Below, one piece after another: positions 19,791-32,411 of a stretch of DNA of 64,000 nucleotides. Position 1 is the stretch's first letter. The number at the start of each line of letters is the position of its first letter. A program made the position numbers and the translations under genes. The notes under the pieces were generated by a model, which was given only the letters and a program-made list of their open reading frames with translations, was not told where the DNA came from and did not search any database. Source of the stretch: Uloborus plumipes (taxonomy: Eukaryota > Arthropoda > Arachnida > Araneae > Uloboridae); contig JAXGGA010005580.1 in assembly GCA_038373865.1 (NCBI GenBank), forward strand, positions 1 through 64,000, read 5' to 3'.

Positions 19791-21645
19791 AATATTGTGC
19801 AGCTGATTTAATTTAACAAGTCCTTCCGCCATCCTTTTCCAAAATAACGCAATAACACAAAACCGTTTTACCAAAAAAAGAAAGACAGTATAAATTTCCC
19901 GCGGCATATTCAGCATTCCATTTCCCCAGTTCTGAATCCAGAGCGTGTTCCAGTGTCAGTTACGTCAGCCCTTATCGTTTGATGTTCGTCGGTCAATAAA
20001 AGCTTTCGTGACGCGGTAGCCATTCCGTAAGCGTTATTCAAAATTAACGCGTTTTAGAACCCAGACAAATCTTTTATTGGACGCATTGTGTTTCTTAGTT
20101 TATTGTATTCTCGGTTTGGGTTGCGCACTCTTGAAGGCATGCCATTTGAATAGCTCTCAGACTTGAGTGCTTTTAAGAGTTCGGCCGTAAAGCCGCTCAT
20201 TTAGTTTTCGTGTTTTGAATGAATGGGTCGCTGTCAGAATGTTGTCTTCGTTCTAATGGTCATTTTGTTTGGAATTTTGTTTTTTACAGTGGCTGTGAGA
20301 CATCTTCTTTTGAGGGTCTGGGCTGCGATGCAAGTTTCTAGTGGTGTGCCACGTGGGTCATGAGAACTGAGGTGGACACAAACCCGTCTTTTGGACCACC
20401 CCACCCCGGGAGAAAATTATCAATTGTTTTTCCAACGCAGCTTCCCCTGTCAAGAGAAAACACGGAGCAGGGGTAGATATAAGGAAGGGGCGATGGGGGC
20501 AATCGCCGCTTCGGTAATTTTTCGAAATTGTAGTTTCCAAAATGCAATTCTATACGAGTTTTAATGAAGTTGGGGGAAGAAGGTTTGGGGTCCCCCCCCC
20601 CGGAAATGTTTCGAAATTAAAGTCCGAATCCTATGCGAGCTACATTTGCAAACCAGTATGCCAGTAAAAAGTAATTGAGAAATATCAATTGCCCTTCCCT
20701 CGGAAAATTTCTGGATCCGCTCTTGACACGGAGTGTTCAAGAGTCACCAGCGATTCTATAACGTGCATTATTTTCCGTTTTTCCTCGTAATTTTCCGATG
20801 CTAAGTCAAATAAAATTAATTTTAGGCACGTCATCCTTGTATCATAATTCCTATCAGACATTTGATCGATTTGTGCTAATCACTTTGTTGACTTCCTCAT
20901 CTTGTTTGTGTAACTTATGTGAGCTGCCTTGTTCCATTTCGGTCGTAATTTTGATGAGCGCTTCTTTGTCTTCATGGATTTTTGTGTTTTTTCATTTGCA
21001 TCTCATGCATTTTTATCTTTATTCCATTTTCTTTTGAAGTCTTTGTCTCACCGTTCAAACTTGAAGTTTGATTAACATTGAGTTTTCCCCAAATTCGGGT
21101 TTGTTTGGAGCGATTTCTTCTCCTTTCCAGCAGTGTTTGAAAAAACCCGGGGTTTTTTTTTACGAAAAAAGCCCAGGCCATCTGGTTTTTTGATCAAATA
21201 CTCTTTTTTTTTCAGGTTTTTTATGGAAAAACCAGTGTCTTTTCGGGTTTTTTCAAAATCACTTTTCAAATAATTCATTCTCTATTGAAACATTGCATAC
21301 CAAACTACAGCTTGATACTTTTACTTTTCATAGAACCAGGGGAATCCTGAAAAGAGGTCACCGTGACCTCCTAAAACATTTTCTTATTCAGCAAGTTTGG
21401 AAAAAATATTGTAATATTGATTTTTTAAAAATACCTAATGAATGACGTCCTTAATAGATGTAAGTATAATTATGTGCACACTTCCGTATTCAGGTATCAA
21501 TAGTTACTGTTTAAGGAATCGGGCGCAGTCACCACACAGGTTGACTACTTTTAGCTAATTTTATGTGATTATTGCAAAGTAACCTCGCCTTAAGCTGCTG
21601 TTAAAAAGACAATCCTTATTAGTTTATCAACAGATTTTCCCCAAC
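19791..21645. other. Intergenic DNA with short repeat scraps
   Basis: No gene recognised. 20,545-20,740 contains a C run and GGATCCGCTC, the inverse of a common CAGTGGCGGATCC hAT end (compare 43,298-43,312). Around 21,140-21,260, AAAAAACCCGGGG and GGTTTTTTxxxGGAAAAACC motifs resemble the ends of the 36,873-38,299 element. GAGGTCACCGTGACCTCC at 21,355-21,372 belongs to the C family. Confidence 0.4.
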
Positions 21646-22085
21646 CAGGGGTGCCCACAGGGGGGGGATTATGACGCAAGTTGCACCATCAAAATTTTTG
21701 GGGGGATTTTTTAAAAATAATTTAATTATTTATTTAAATTATTTATTAATTAATTTTTTAATTTAAATTATTTCTTTCGTTTCTTTAATATTATTTATTT
21801 ATTTATTTATTTGTGTGCTTGGAATGTCTGGAAAGGAAAAAAAGCGATTCTATTTTGCGCATAATTCGAACACTCAGAAAATTAATAATATATTCAAAAA
21901 TCAGCTATAATTTAAAAAAATAAATAAATAATAATAAAAAAAATAAATAATATTTTTAAAAAATAAATAAAAAAGAGGGGAAAAAATAAAAATAAATTAA
22001 AGCACAAGAGGGTTGTGAAATATTTTTTTTTTTGGGGGGGGGGGATTTGCGCCATTGAGCTTGGGGTGGGGGATGGGCACCCCTG
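21646..22085. mobile_element. A-family hAT MITE
   Basis: Termini CAGGGGTGCCCAC and GATGGGCACCCCTG, with near-matching flanks TCCCCAAC and TCCCCCCA that look like a decayed 8-bp duplication. The interior has the family's TTATTTATTTATT tract, the block TTGGAATGTCTGGAAAGG and TTGCGCCATTGAGCTTGGG. Non-coding, 440 bp. Confidence 0.82.
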
Positions 22086-22344
22086 TCCCCCCACAATGCA
22101 AAAAAAAGCAAAAGAAATGGATTGAAAATATTGTTTTTTTTTTGGTCTTGTTCTAAGTATTAAAAAAAAAATAAGTGAAATTCATTTGCAGTTTTAATTT
22201 CAATTACATAATGATTGGCCCAGAAATCAAGATGGCAATTTCTGAAATTGGCATTGATCAAAATAGTTATAATATTTAGTTTGTATCTGAAAAAAATGTT
22301 TTCAATCTTCCAAATTAAAAAAAAAAAAAAAAACACTTTATCGA

Positions 22345-22424
22345 CATAGCGGGTTTTTTCAAGTGGGCCCACCCGAAATAGCCTGGGTGGGTTTTTCGGG
22401 CTGGGCCCGCTTTGGCGAACCCTG
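22345..22424. mobile_element. Fragment of the GGGTTTTT-ended hAT family
   Basis: GTGGGCCCACCCGAAATAGCC and GGGCTGGGCCCGCTTTGGCG end in CGAACCCTG, resembling the left end of the 36,873-38,299 element (CAGGGTTGGCAAAGGTGGGC). Only this end is present. Confidence 0.5.
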
Positions 22425-22450
22425 CTATCCAGCACGTGTTATGTTTTTTC

Positions 22451-22645
22451 TGTCGGTTGATGAAGGATTGTCTTTTCTGGCAAGTTATCGCGTTTTGGTA
22501 AATTTTCAGCTTGAGCAATTATTAGCGGCACGTTAATTTAGCAAAGCTTGGCAATGTCTGAAATTTTTCTCTGGGTAACCCTATGAAAAAGTGAAAGAAA
22601 AAGTAATGAATTGGATCCAAACTGGTCGGACTAAAGGCCCGGTTT
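22451..22645. mobile_element. Truncated MITE (GACAGGCCGACGCATC family)
   Basis: Shares GATTGTCTTTTCTGGCAAG, AGCAAAGCTTGGCAATGTC and TTGGATCCAAA with the interior and right arm of the copy at 7,312-7,575. The terminal arms are lost; another unidentified end (CCCGGTTTCCTAGGAGTG) follows. Confidence 0.6.
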
Positions 22646-22711
22646 CCTAGGAGTGAAATCGTCGATCTCAGGCGAGGCGACGATCGCCGCCTTTTCTGGA
22701 TGCTCCTGGGG

Positions 22712-25700
22712 GGGGGTGACAAACAAAAACACAACCACTCACACACACGTCCCAACACCCACACACAACCAACACACACACCCCACCCACACCCCCCCCC
22801 CCCCACACCCCCCCCCCCCCCCCCCCACCCCCCCCCCCCCCACCCCCACACCCCCCTACCCCCCCCCCCCCACCCCCCCCCCCCCCCCCACCCCACACCC
22901 CACTCACCACTCCTCTCCCCCCCCCCCCCCCCTCCTCTTCAAATCTTTAACTCCCAACAACCAACTAATTTCATAAAACACTCTTATACCACACTCAAAT
23001 CCCTTCTCACACATTCCTCATCTAAACATCTCCATACATACTTCTCAATACATAACCATCTCACCAACCCATTAAATCAACTTATCTACTCTCTTCTACC
23101 TCTACCTAAAAAACAAACTTCCCCTCAAATCATAAACTCTATCCTACTCTCTTTACATGCCTAAACTTCCCCCTTAAAATATTAAACAATCCAATACTAT
23201 CTTTTCCTCTCTCATTCAAACAACACCACAAACACACCCCAACACCACCCACCCCACACCACACCACCACCCAACCCCCACAACACCCACACACACCCCA
23301 CCCACACCACCCCACCACCACCAACCCACCAAACACCAACCACCAACCACACCACAAACCCCCACCACAACCACCACCACCCCCACACCCACACACCCCC
23401 AACCCACCCAAACCACCCCCACCAACCCCAACACCAACCCCACAACACACACCCAACACAACCCACACCCCCACCAACCAACCAACCCCCACAACCCCCC
23501 ACCCACAACCCCAACACCCACCACACCCACCCCACCAACACCCCCCCACCCACAACACCACCACAACCCACACCAACACCCCCCACCAACCACCCCACCA
23601 CACCCACACACCCACCACACCCACCACAAACACCACACCCCACCCACACCAACACACCCCACACCCCCAACCCACCCCAACCCACACACCACCCACAACC
23701 CCACACCCCACAACCCACCCCACCCAAACACCACCACCACACCCAACCACCCACACCCCAACACACCCACCCCACACCCAAAACCACCCAACACCCCAAC
23801 CCCCCCAACCACCACAACCCACCCCCCACCCACAACCCACCCCACACACCCCCAAACCACAACCCCACAACCACACCAACACCCCCAACCCACACCCCAC
23901 CCACACACACCCAACCCACAACACCAACCACCCACACCACACCCCCCCACCACACCCCACCAACCACCCCACCACACAACACCCACACACCCCCCAACCC
24001 ACACCAAAACACACCCCCAACCCCCACCACAACCCACCCACACCACCCCACCAACCACCCCACAACCACACCCCCAACACCCAACCCCACACCAACCCCA
24101 CACACACCACCCACACCAACCACCCCCCACAACCCCACCACCCCCACCACACAAACCACACCCCCAACCCCACCAACACCCACCACACCCACCCAACCCC
24201 ACACCACCCACCCACAACCCCCCACACACCCACAAACACCAACACCCCACCACACCCACCCACACCCCCACAACCACACCACCCCCACCCCACCACCACA
24301 CCCAACCCCACAACACCACCCCACCCCACCCAACACCACCCACCCCCACCACCAACCCCCACACCAAACCCACCCCCACAACACCCACCCACACCCCACA
24401 ACCACACCCACCCCACCACACCCCAACACACCACCCCAACCCCACAACACCCACCACCAACCCCCAACCCACCCCACAACCCAACCACCACACCCCCCAC
24501 AACACAACCCACCAACCCCCACCCCACACCACCCCAACACACCCACAACCCACACCCAACCCCCCACCCACACACACCCACACCCACCCCAACCACCCAC
24601 AACACCCAACCACACCAACACCCCACCACCCAACCAACACCCACACAACCCCCACACCCACCACCCCCACACCACCACCACCCACCAACACCAACCCCCC
24701 ACAACCCAACCACACCCACACCCAACACCCACCCCACACCACACCAACCCCACACCCCACCACACACCCACACCACCCCCAACCCCCCCACCAACCACAA
24801 CCACCCAACACAACCCCACACAACCCAACCACCCCACCCCACAACCCCCCACCCAACCACACCCCCACAACCACCCCCCCACCCACAACACCCACACCAA
24901 CACCCAACCCCACCCCACAACACACCACCCCACAACACCACCAACACCACCCCACCACAACCACAACCACACCCAACCCCCACCCCACACACCAACCCCA
25001 CACCCCACACCCAACACCCAAACCACCCCACACACCCCACACCACCCCCACACCCAACACCCCACCCACCAACCCACCCCCACCAACCCAACACCAACAC
25101 CCCCACACCACCAACACACACAACCAACCCCACACCACCCACACAACCCACCCCACACCACCAACACCCACCCACCCACAACACCCAACCCCCCACCCAC
25201 CCACACCCCAACCCACACAAACACACCCCCACCACCCCACCAACACCCCCACCCAACACCCACACACCAACACCCCCACCACACCACCCCACAACCACCC
25301 CAACCACCCACCCCCCACCAACCACACCCCCAACCCACCCCCACAACCCCCCACCCACAACACAACACCCAACCCACCCAACACCACCCACCCACAACCA
25401 ACACACACCCCCAACACCCCACACCAACACCACCCCCACCCCCACAACCCCCCACCCACACCCCACAACCCACACCCAACCACCCAACCACAAACACACC
25501 CACAACCCACCCAACCACCCAACACCCACCAACACAACCCCCACCCCACCACACACCCACAAACACCCACACACCCACAACCAACAACCACCCAACCAAC
25601 CCACCACCCCAACCCACAACACACCACCCAAACCCACCACACAACCCCACCCCCACACCCCCACCACAACACCACAAACACACCACCCACCAACACCCAC

Positions 25701-27860
25701 CCACAAACCCCACCAACACCAACAAACCCACCACCCACAACCACCACCCACCCACACCCACCACCCACAACCCAAACACCCCACCCCACAACCACAACCC
25801 AACACAACCCACCACAACACCACCACCACAACCAACCAACCCCACCCCCACAACCCACACCCCACAACCCACCACACCCACCAACAACACCACACCCCAC
25901 ACACCCCCAACCACCACCCAACCCACCAAACACCACCCCACAACCAACCACCCACACCCACAAACACCCACAACCCAACACCCCCCACCAACAACCCAAC
26001 CACACCCCACACAACACCCACACCACCCAAACACCACCAACCACCCCCACACAACCCCACACCACCCACACCACCACCCCAAACCCAACCCAACACCACC
26101 CACAAACAACCAAAACACCCCACCCACCACACAAACCCAACCACCCCCACCACACCACAAACCCCCCAAACCCACACCCAAAACACCACAACCAACCCAC
26201 AAACAACCCACCACACCCCACCCAACCCCACCCCCACAACCCACACACAACCCCAACACACAAACAAACCCCCCACCAACCATCCCACAAACACCACACC
26301 AAACCACCACCAAACCCACAACCCACAAACCACCAACAAACACAACCAAACCCAACCACCCCAACCCACACCACAAACCACAACCCCCCACAAACAAACA
26401 CACCAAAACCAACAAAACTACCCAAACACAACTACCACACCCACAAACCACCAACACAACCAACCCATAAACAACCACAACCACATACAACCACACCACC
26501 ACCCCCACCCAAACCAACAACCCACACCCACCACACCAACCACAACAAAAACCACACCCTTCACCCATACAATCACAATCATACAACACCTACCATACCC
26601 AACCTATCTTCACAACCTACTAAAATCCCCACTCTTTCCCCTATCATCACCTCTCAACCCATACCCCTTACAAAAAACTAAAAAAAACCCCCACACAAAA
26701 CCCCAACAACCATCAAACAATACTATACCTCCCCTAAATATACCATCCCAACCCCATCCCCTAAAACCCTTCAAAACACAATCAAAAAATAAATAACCAA
26801 TAATCCCACCCACCTCAATCACCAATCTCTTAAACACCCTTACTCCCTCTCCCTACCAAAATTTACTCATCAACACAACACCAACCCCCTCTCCCTCCTA
26901 CTCTCCCCACCCCCCTCCCACAACATCCACACTCTCATCCACTCCTATAACAATTCATAACATCACCATAATCCCATTACCTCTATACAACATACACTCA
27001 AAAAACCCCACCAACAAAATCATACCCCTCACAACCCTCCCTCACCCATAAACAAAACAACATAACAAAAAAACCCTCCTCCTCCCCCACAAACAATACC
27101 CCCACCAAACCCCCCATTACTAAATACTATCAAAACCCATCACCACCTCAACCAAACCCTCAACTCACAACATACAATTCACAATTACCCACCTAAACCA
27201 CTACCCCATAACAACACCACACTCCACACATACCAAATACAACCCACCTTCACCAAAATCATAACCCCATTCCACACAATCTCAACTCACATCAAACACC
27301 CAACCAACTCACTCCACACACAAATCTTAAACCCCCAAAAAATCCCAATACACTCACCCAACCTCAAAATCAAAACACCATCCAAAACAACCCATCCAAA
27401 ACAACAACCCAAAACAATACAACCCATCTAATATAATCATACTCCAATCATTCTATCACTTCCAATAAAACACACTATACAATAAAAATACACCATAATA
27501 CACACAATCATACTGCAAATACAAAAATAACCACACACACACCCTTACTACTATTTCCCCAATTCCTCCCCCCCCCTCAAAATAACCTTGTATAAATCTA
27601 AATTAAACAATAAAAACTTCTACACCTAATTTATACAACCATGATTTAAATAATTTCACTCCTTAGCTTTTACAACTATCTAATTTAAAAAATAAAACAA
27701 CTAACAAAAATTATCTCACAACGTATACATCAAATAAGTTCACCTACAAACAAATCTATCAACCAGAATTCCCCCCCCAAACCCCCTCCTAAAAATAACC
27801 CACCAACTCATATATTAAATCCTTAAACAACTTGAACACCTATACTTATAAATAAAATAC
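22712..27860. repeat. G-depleted tract, A+C-only core
   Basis: From about 22,750 to 27,513 I find essentially one G (23,159) on the plus strand. There are four zones. 22,712-22,935 is CA-rich with long C homopolymers. 22,936-23,220 contains A, C and T. 23,221-26,282 contains only A and C, in degenerate CA/CCA/CCCA/CCAA combinations without a fixed period. 26,283-27,513 again contains A, C and T. G returns gradually by 27,860. The complementary strand is G/T-only for about 3 kb, so it has no possible stop codon and gives three spurious frames of over 1,000 residues made of Gly, Val, Cys, Trp, Leu and Phe. It is not TTAGG telomere repeat. It is either an extreme strand-asymmetric satellite with high G-quadruplex potential or a sequencing/assembly artefact. 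Confidence 0.85.
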
Positions 27861-27917
27861 GTCGAAACAGATTCTTTTTGGTAAAGTCTTCGAAGCTATA
27901 TTTTGGGTAATATTAAC

Positions 27918-30190
27918 AGGGTGTCCGCGCACCTGGAAAGTCATGGAAAGTCAGGGAAAGTCATGGATTTCATATATGATCGAAATTGGTCATGGAAAGT
28001 CATGGATTTCAGCGAAAAATGTCCAAAAGTCATGGAAACTGACTGTTTATCATGGATTTTAGCGCTCAGGATCGGTGGTTATTTCTCCCGATCTCGGAAG
28101 AACAAAAAAACATCCATCGTCATTCTGCTTCGTTATTGCAAGGTTCCCGCGACTTTGAAAAGTCCTTGAATTTCATTTGGTCTTTCAAGAGATCTGGAAA
28201 ATCCTTGAAAATTTTAAAATGTCCTTGAAAACTCTAAAGGTATTATTTTTCGTAGAAAATGTGCCGAAAAATCGGCGATCTTCGAACGTTCACGATCGTG
28301 CTCCTGCAAAAAAATTGTGTCCTGCAAAAAAATAATCCTGCAAAAAAATTGTGTCCATCGAAAAATCGGCAATCGTCGGGATTTCGAAATCGGGAGCCGT
28401 TTTTTCAAGACAAAAATTAAAAAAAAAATAATAAAATAAAAAATAAACATACCCCGAGAAGTTTTATTTTTGTGCATAATCGGCAATCGTTAAAGTTCGC
28501 GATTAGGCGCCGCTTTTTCGTTTCGCTTTACTTTTAAAACAATTTAGAAATAGAATAATCAGGATTGGATTTTTATACAAAAGAATATCTTTAACAAGTT
28601 AAACATGAGCTTTTCTGAAAAATACGTTTTTGCTGGTATCTTAATGATTTTCTTTCAACAAAATTTAGATTTGTCTGGTGGATTAAAATTATTTTTCGAA
28701 TTTTTTGCCTCCATGGTCATTTTTTTTTTTAGAAATACAGGGACAGAAATACGTGTGTAATGGGTTTTGTACAACTTATTATTTATTTATTTATTTATTT
28801 ATGGTTGACATTCTAACATTGAGCACGTGCTTCGCCGAAAATGGCGTGCCATTGTCAAGTCTTCAATCCTTTTGCATCCTGTAAATGCTTCAATTATTTT
28901 GATATTCTGAAGCTATTTTTATGTTGTGCTACGTTAAATATACTCATTGTTAATTTTATTTTAATAATTTATATATTTTTGAACTCAAATTTTAGCTCTT
29001 CCAATTTATTGGTTTCTAATAGTTTTTAAGAAAACACCGAACTTTTAAAGACAAAGTGCTTCCTTGACTTTTCATTTGTTTATTTAATTACAAAATACAG
29101 GCACGTTTTTCCTCGAGTTCGAAAAAATTGAGTAAAAGCTGTAATTTCAAAAGAAAAAAAAATCTCTATTTTTTATTGGAGGGGGGAAGAGAAAAGAATA
29201 GGGGGAATAGAATACATTTTGCATGCACAGACTGGCAAAATAGGGTGATCACATTATATTCTGGTCTTATTCTGAAATTATAAATTTTCTTCATTGAAAA
29301 AAAAAGGATTTGTTGTCTGATTGTTTTTATGCTTGAACAAATAGAAAATGTTGGTGTTTACCATTTTTACCATTCCTTTGAATTTACACTTGAATAAGCC
29401 AAAGAAATGCTTCCAATCTACCTTTCCCTAAAATTTTCTTTTTCATATTGATGAAAAATATTTCACGATTTTTAGGTTTTTCATATTAAATCTGTAAAGA
29501 ATCTGTACTGTTCATCAGCATTTACATCACTTTTGAAATTAATCTTGATTTTTGTGCAGACCCTTTCTTAGAAGTTAATTCCTGGAAATTTTTTTAAACC
29601 TCCTTAAAAAGTACTTGAATTTTATTTTTAAGATTGTAGGGGAACCTTGTATTGGGTGCAATCTGATTAGTCTTAATAAGAGTTTCAAACAAGTTGCATT
29701 GTGTTGACCAATCAGATGAATACTCAACGTTAAAACCCGTGAGCGGCGAATTTTCCGAAACTGTGCATGTGCGCGGACTTTGTCCCCTGACTGACAATAG
29801 AGCATGTGACGCATTTATTCAATTTGAATTTCACACTTTCACACTTCTGCTTTGGGGGATAATAAGTTGTTTTGACTTTTAAATGTTGCTAAATCCTTGT
29901 ACTCATTTTTTTGTATCAATAAATTGTTGCACTTGATCTGTTTCAGATATATTTAGTTAAGTTCTTTTTTTAGCTTTGGTTAAATTTATTTGCATAGCCG
30001 AAAAAAAAAGAATAGTTTCGAAAAGCAAAGGTACACTGTCTTACACCTTATATTGATATTTATGTTCTATTTTGATGTCAGCGTCAAATGAAATAGTTAA
30101 AATTGTAAGTCATGGAAAATTGTGCGCAAAAGTCATGGAAAGTCAGGGAAAGTCATGGATTTGAAAAGTCCAGGTCGAGCAGATACCCTG
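27918..30190. mobile_element. hAT-like element with GGAAAGTCATGG ends
   Basis: The left end CAGGGTGTCCGCG and the right end GCAGATACCCTG are an imperfect inverted pair. They are followed inward by GGAAAGTCATGGAAAGTCAGG in opposite orientations relative to the ends. Flanks ATATTAAC and GTATTAAC match at 7 of 8 positions if the terminal C is counted in the flank, suggesting an 8-bp duplication. The interior is AT-rich, with AAAGTCCTTGAA repeats at 28,150-28,240 (a related nested end) and inverted AATCGGCAATCG motifs near 28,270-28,500. No transposase found in 2.27 kb. Confidence 0.65.
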
Positions 30191-30613
30191 TATTAACTGT
30201 TAAAAAAGGGTACTAACACACAAAAAAAAAAAAAAAAAAAAACTCAGTATTTACTGCCAAAATTCCCGGAGAACTTTAAGTTCATAATTCCAAGGGACCG
30301 TGTTGAAAATTAAACAGGAACATATCTTCCAATGAGAAGAGTACCGATAATGGTAACAATTGGGCTGGGACAAATGTAATTATATAAAAATTAATCTTTT
30401 TCGTTGTTCCTGAAAAATAAAAGAACATAAAAAGACACTCTACAAAAGCCTCACACCTTCGGCGAAGGAGCTCCGAACTCTCTGGAATAAAAATTTTTTA
30501 CTCGGTCAAAATATTTTTTGATGTATTTTCAACTCAAAAAACCAAAAAAAAAAAAATAAATAAATAAATAAAAATTCATTGTCAAATTAATTTGGGATAT
30601 AAAGGGTTAAACC
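30191..30613. other. Short intergenic gap
   Basis: A long A run near 30,221-30,241 and an A/TAAA tract near 30,543-30,572. Nothing else recognised. Confidence 0.4.
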
Positions 30614-30778
30614 CACTCCCGTCATTTAGGGGGGGGGGGTCAATTGCCCTCCCCCCCTGACTTTGAGAAATCAATGTATTTACATATAAGTGGGCGTGGT
30701 TTGTATGTTTTTCGATGAAATTGCATTGAGTTTGAACCCTTTGCCCCCCCCCTGGAAAAACTTGAAATGACGTCCCTG
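30614..30778. mobile_element. B-family hAT MITE
   Basis: Reverse-orientation copy of the 170 bp B family, with ends CACTCCCGTCATTT and AAATGACGTCCCTG and a perfect 8-bp duplication GTTAAACC (30,606-30,613 and 30,779-30,786). The GTGGGCGTGG core and G/C runs are conserved. Confidence 0.92.
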
Positions 30779-30786
30779 GTTAAACC

Positions 30787-32411
30787 AAAGGTTCTGGAAG
30801 AGTTTGGCCAATCGAAGCACGCTGTGCCCCTGAGACGAATAAATATTTTTAGGGCATCAATCATTATTTATATTGTTATCTACAATCGATCGCGTCTATC
30901 TCTAAAGTGGAAAAACTGATTTTCACAAAAAGATGTTCCCTTCAACTTTCGTTTTCGTTCCGAACACCTTACGAAGCGAAATGCACTTCGCATCCTTTAT
31001 AAGAAATGAAAATCCTCCATTCAAAGCTTATGACGAATTGAATTTTAGTCCTTATAATATTAACTGCATCATTTACAAAACATCTTTCAGTGACAGAAGT
31101 TCTTTTTCACGAGAAAGAACTCAGCTGAGGAGAGAAACCTGTTTAGAATAACATTTTTTAAAGTGCTGCTCTATTTCATTCATCAAATTGAAAAAAATAA
31201 AGATTAATGGATCGATTATGGTCGTGCTTATTTTGGAAGAAATCATAACGATATTTTAAATGCATGAGCCAACCCTTTTTCAAAGCCTAACACATAAAGT
31301 TGAATTGATTTGTTAAATGGATCTAATATTACTAAACGTTTAAGAAAGTACGGATACAGGGATGAGAGAGAGAGATAAGTCTCAGACAGTCTTATTTTAC
31401 TGTTCCTTCAGACCTTTATTTATTTTCCCGGTATTTCTAATACAGTATCGTGACAATACAGTATGAATATAGTACACTTCCTTCATGATTGTAATCGATA
31501 ATTACTAATACAGTAGCCGTCGCTTATATGAATCACGTTTGTTCTCAACTGTTTTGATTCAATAAAGCGGCAACTATAAAACAGCTGGATATTGCTCCGC
31601 TGTATTCATAAGTTAAAAAGGTTTCTTGATTTGCTTTTTGATACGATTTTCTTAGTTTCACTTGTGGGTTTGTTTGTCAGTATATGTAACTCTGAATGAA
31701 AGATTAAATTCACGTTCTTTACTAATATAAAAGCAATATACTTAGTACTATTATTAATACTAAAGGCTAAAATATATTATGTAAACTATATTTCATGTTG
31801 ATGCATTATAAGTAGTGCATCTAAAAGCGTATTTTTAAGTTTTTTAAAATTAATTTAAAGACTGTTTATAACTGTCGACAACGTTTTGAAAAGTATGACC
31901 TTTTTGCATCCACAGTCAATTTTTTTTTTCTGTTTTCGATGTTTATTGAGATTTGATAACGATTTTAGAAATTTAATTTCATTTCCTTAAAACTTTCGTT
32001 TGAAAATTTTAAACAAAGAAATTTAAAATATGAAGTTAGGTGCAAAACACTTGATTTAATTTTAGTTTTGTTTTCTGTCTCCAATCAATCTTTCCAATTG
32101 CTGAAAAAAGATTCGAAGTAAGAGCTAAAATACAAACGTCAGAAAACAAAAGTCAGAAATCGATGATTATGCAGAAATAGCTGCTCCATAGTAGCAAAAA
32201 GCACTCTTCAAAAATAACATTTATTCATTATAATGAATAATCCATCGTGTATTTAAAGGACATATTAAATATTGAAATTCATGGAGGAATAAAACCATCA
32301 ATCAAAATGTCATTAAATACTTCGTTTTTAATGATGTTTTGCAAAGATACAAATTCGTAAATCGATTATTGACAAGTATAAATTTTGAAACTTTGATTCA
32401 TGTAACAGTTA
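30787..32411. other. AT-rich intergenic DNA
   Basis: No gene or paired termini found. The small open frame at 30,933-31,151 shows no recognisable motif. A GA dinucleotide patch lies near 31,364-31,374. Confidence 0.4.

Noticed and set aside
22653..23164. Proline/histidine/threonine-rich plus-strand frames
   Set aside because: They read through CA and C homopolymers in two frames at once; low-complexity artefact.
23139..26589. Three minus-strand open frames of 1,071-1,125 residues rich in Gly, Val, Cys and Trp
   Set aside because: The strand has only G and T over about 3 kb, so no stop codon can occur in any frame. All three frames are open at once, which is a composition artefact, not coding.
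22712..27860. Interstitial telomere
   Set aside because: Arthropod telomere repeat TTAGG needs A on the G-rich strand; the core has none, and no fixed short period is seen.
22712..27860. G-to-A hypermutation (RIP or deaminase-like) as the whole explanation
   Set aside because: It would raise A but not C; the tract is also strongly enriched in C compared with the rest of the window.
28784..28802. CRISPR-like array or regular spacer repeat
   Set aside because: Only a TTTA microsatellite; there are no spaced direct repeats anywhere in the window that fit a CRISPR, and the sequence is eukaryotic.
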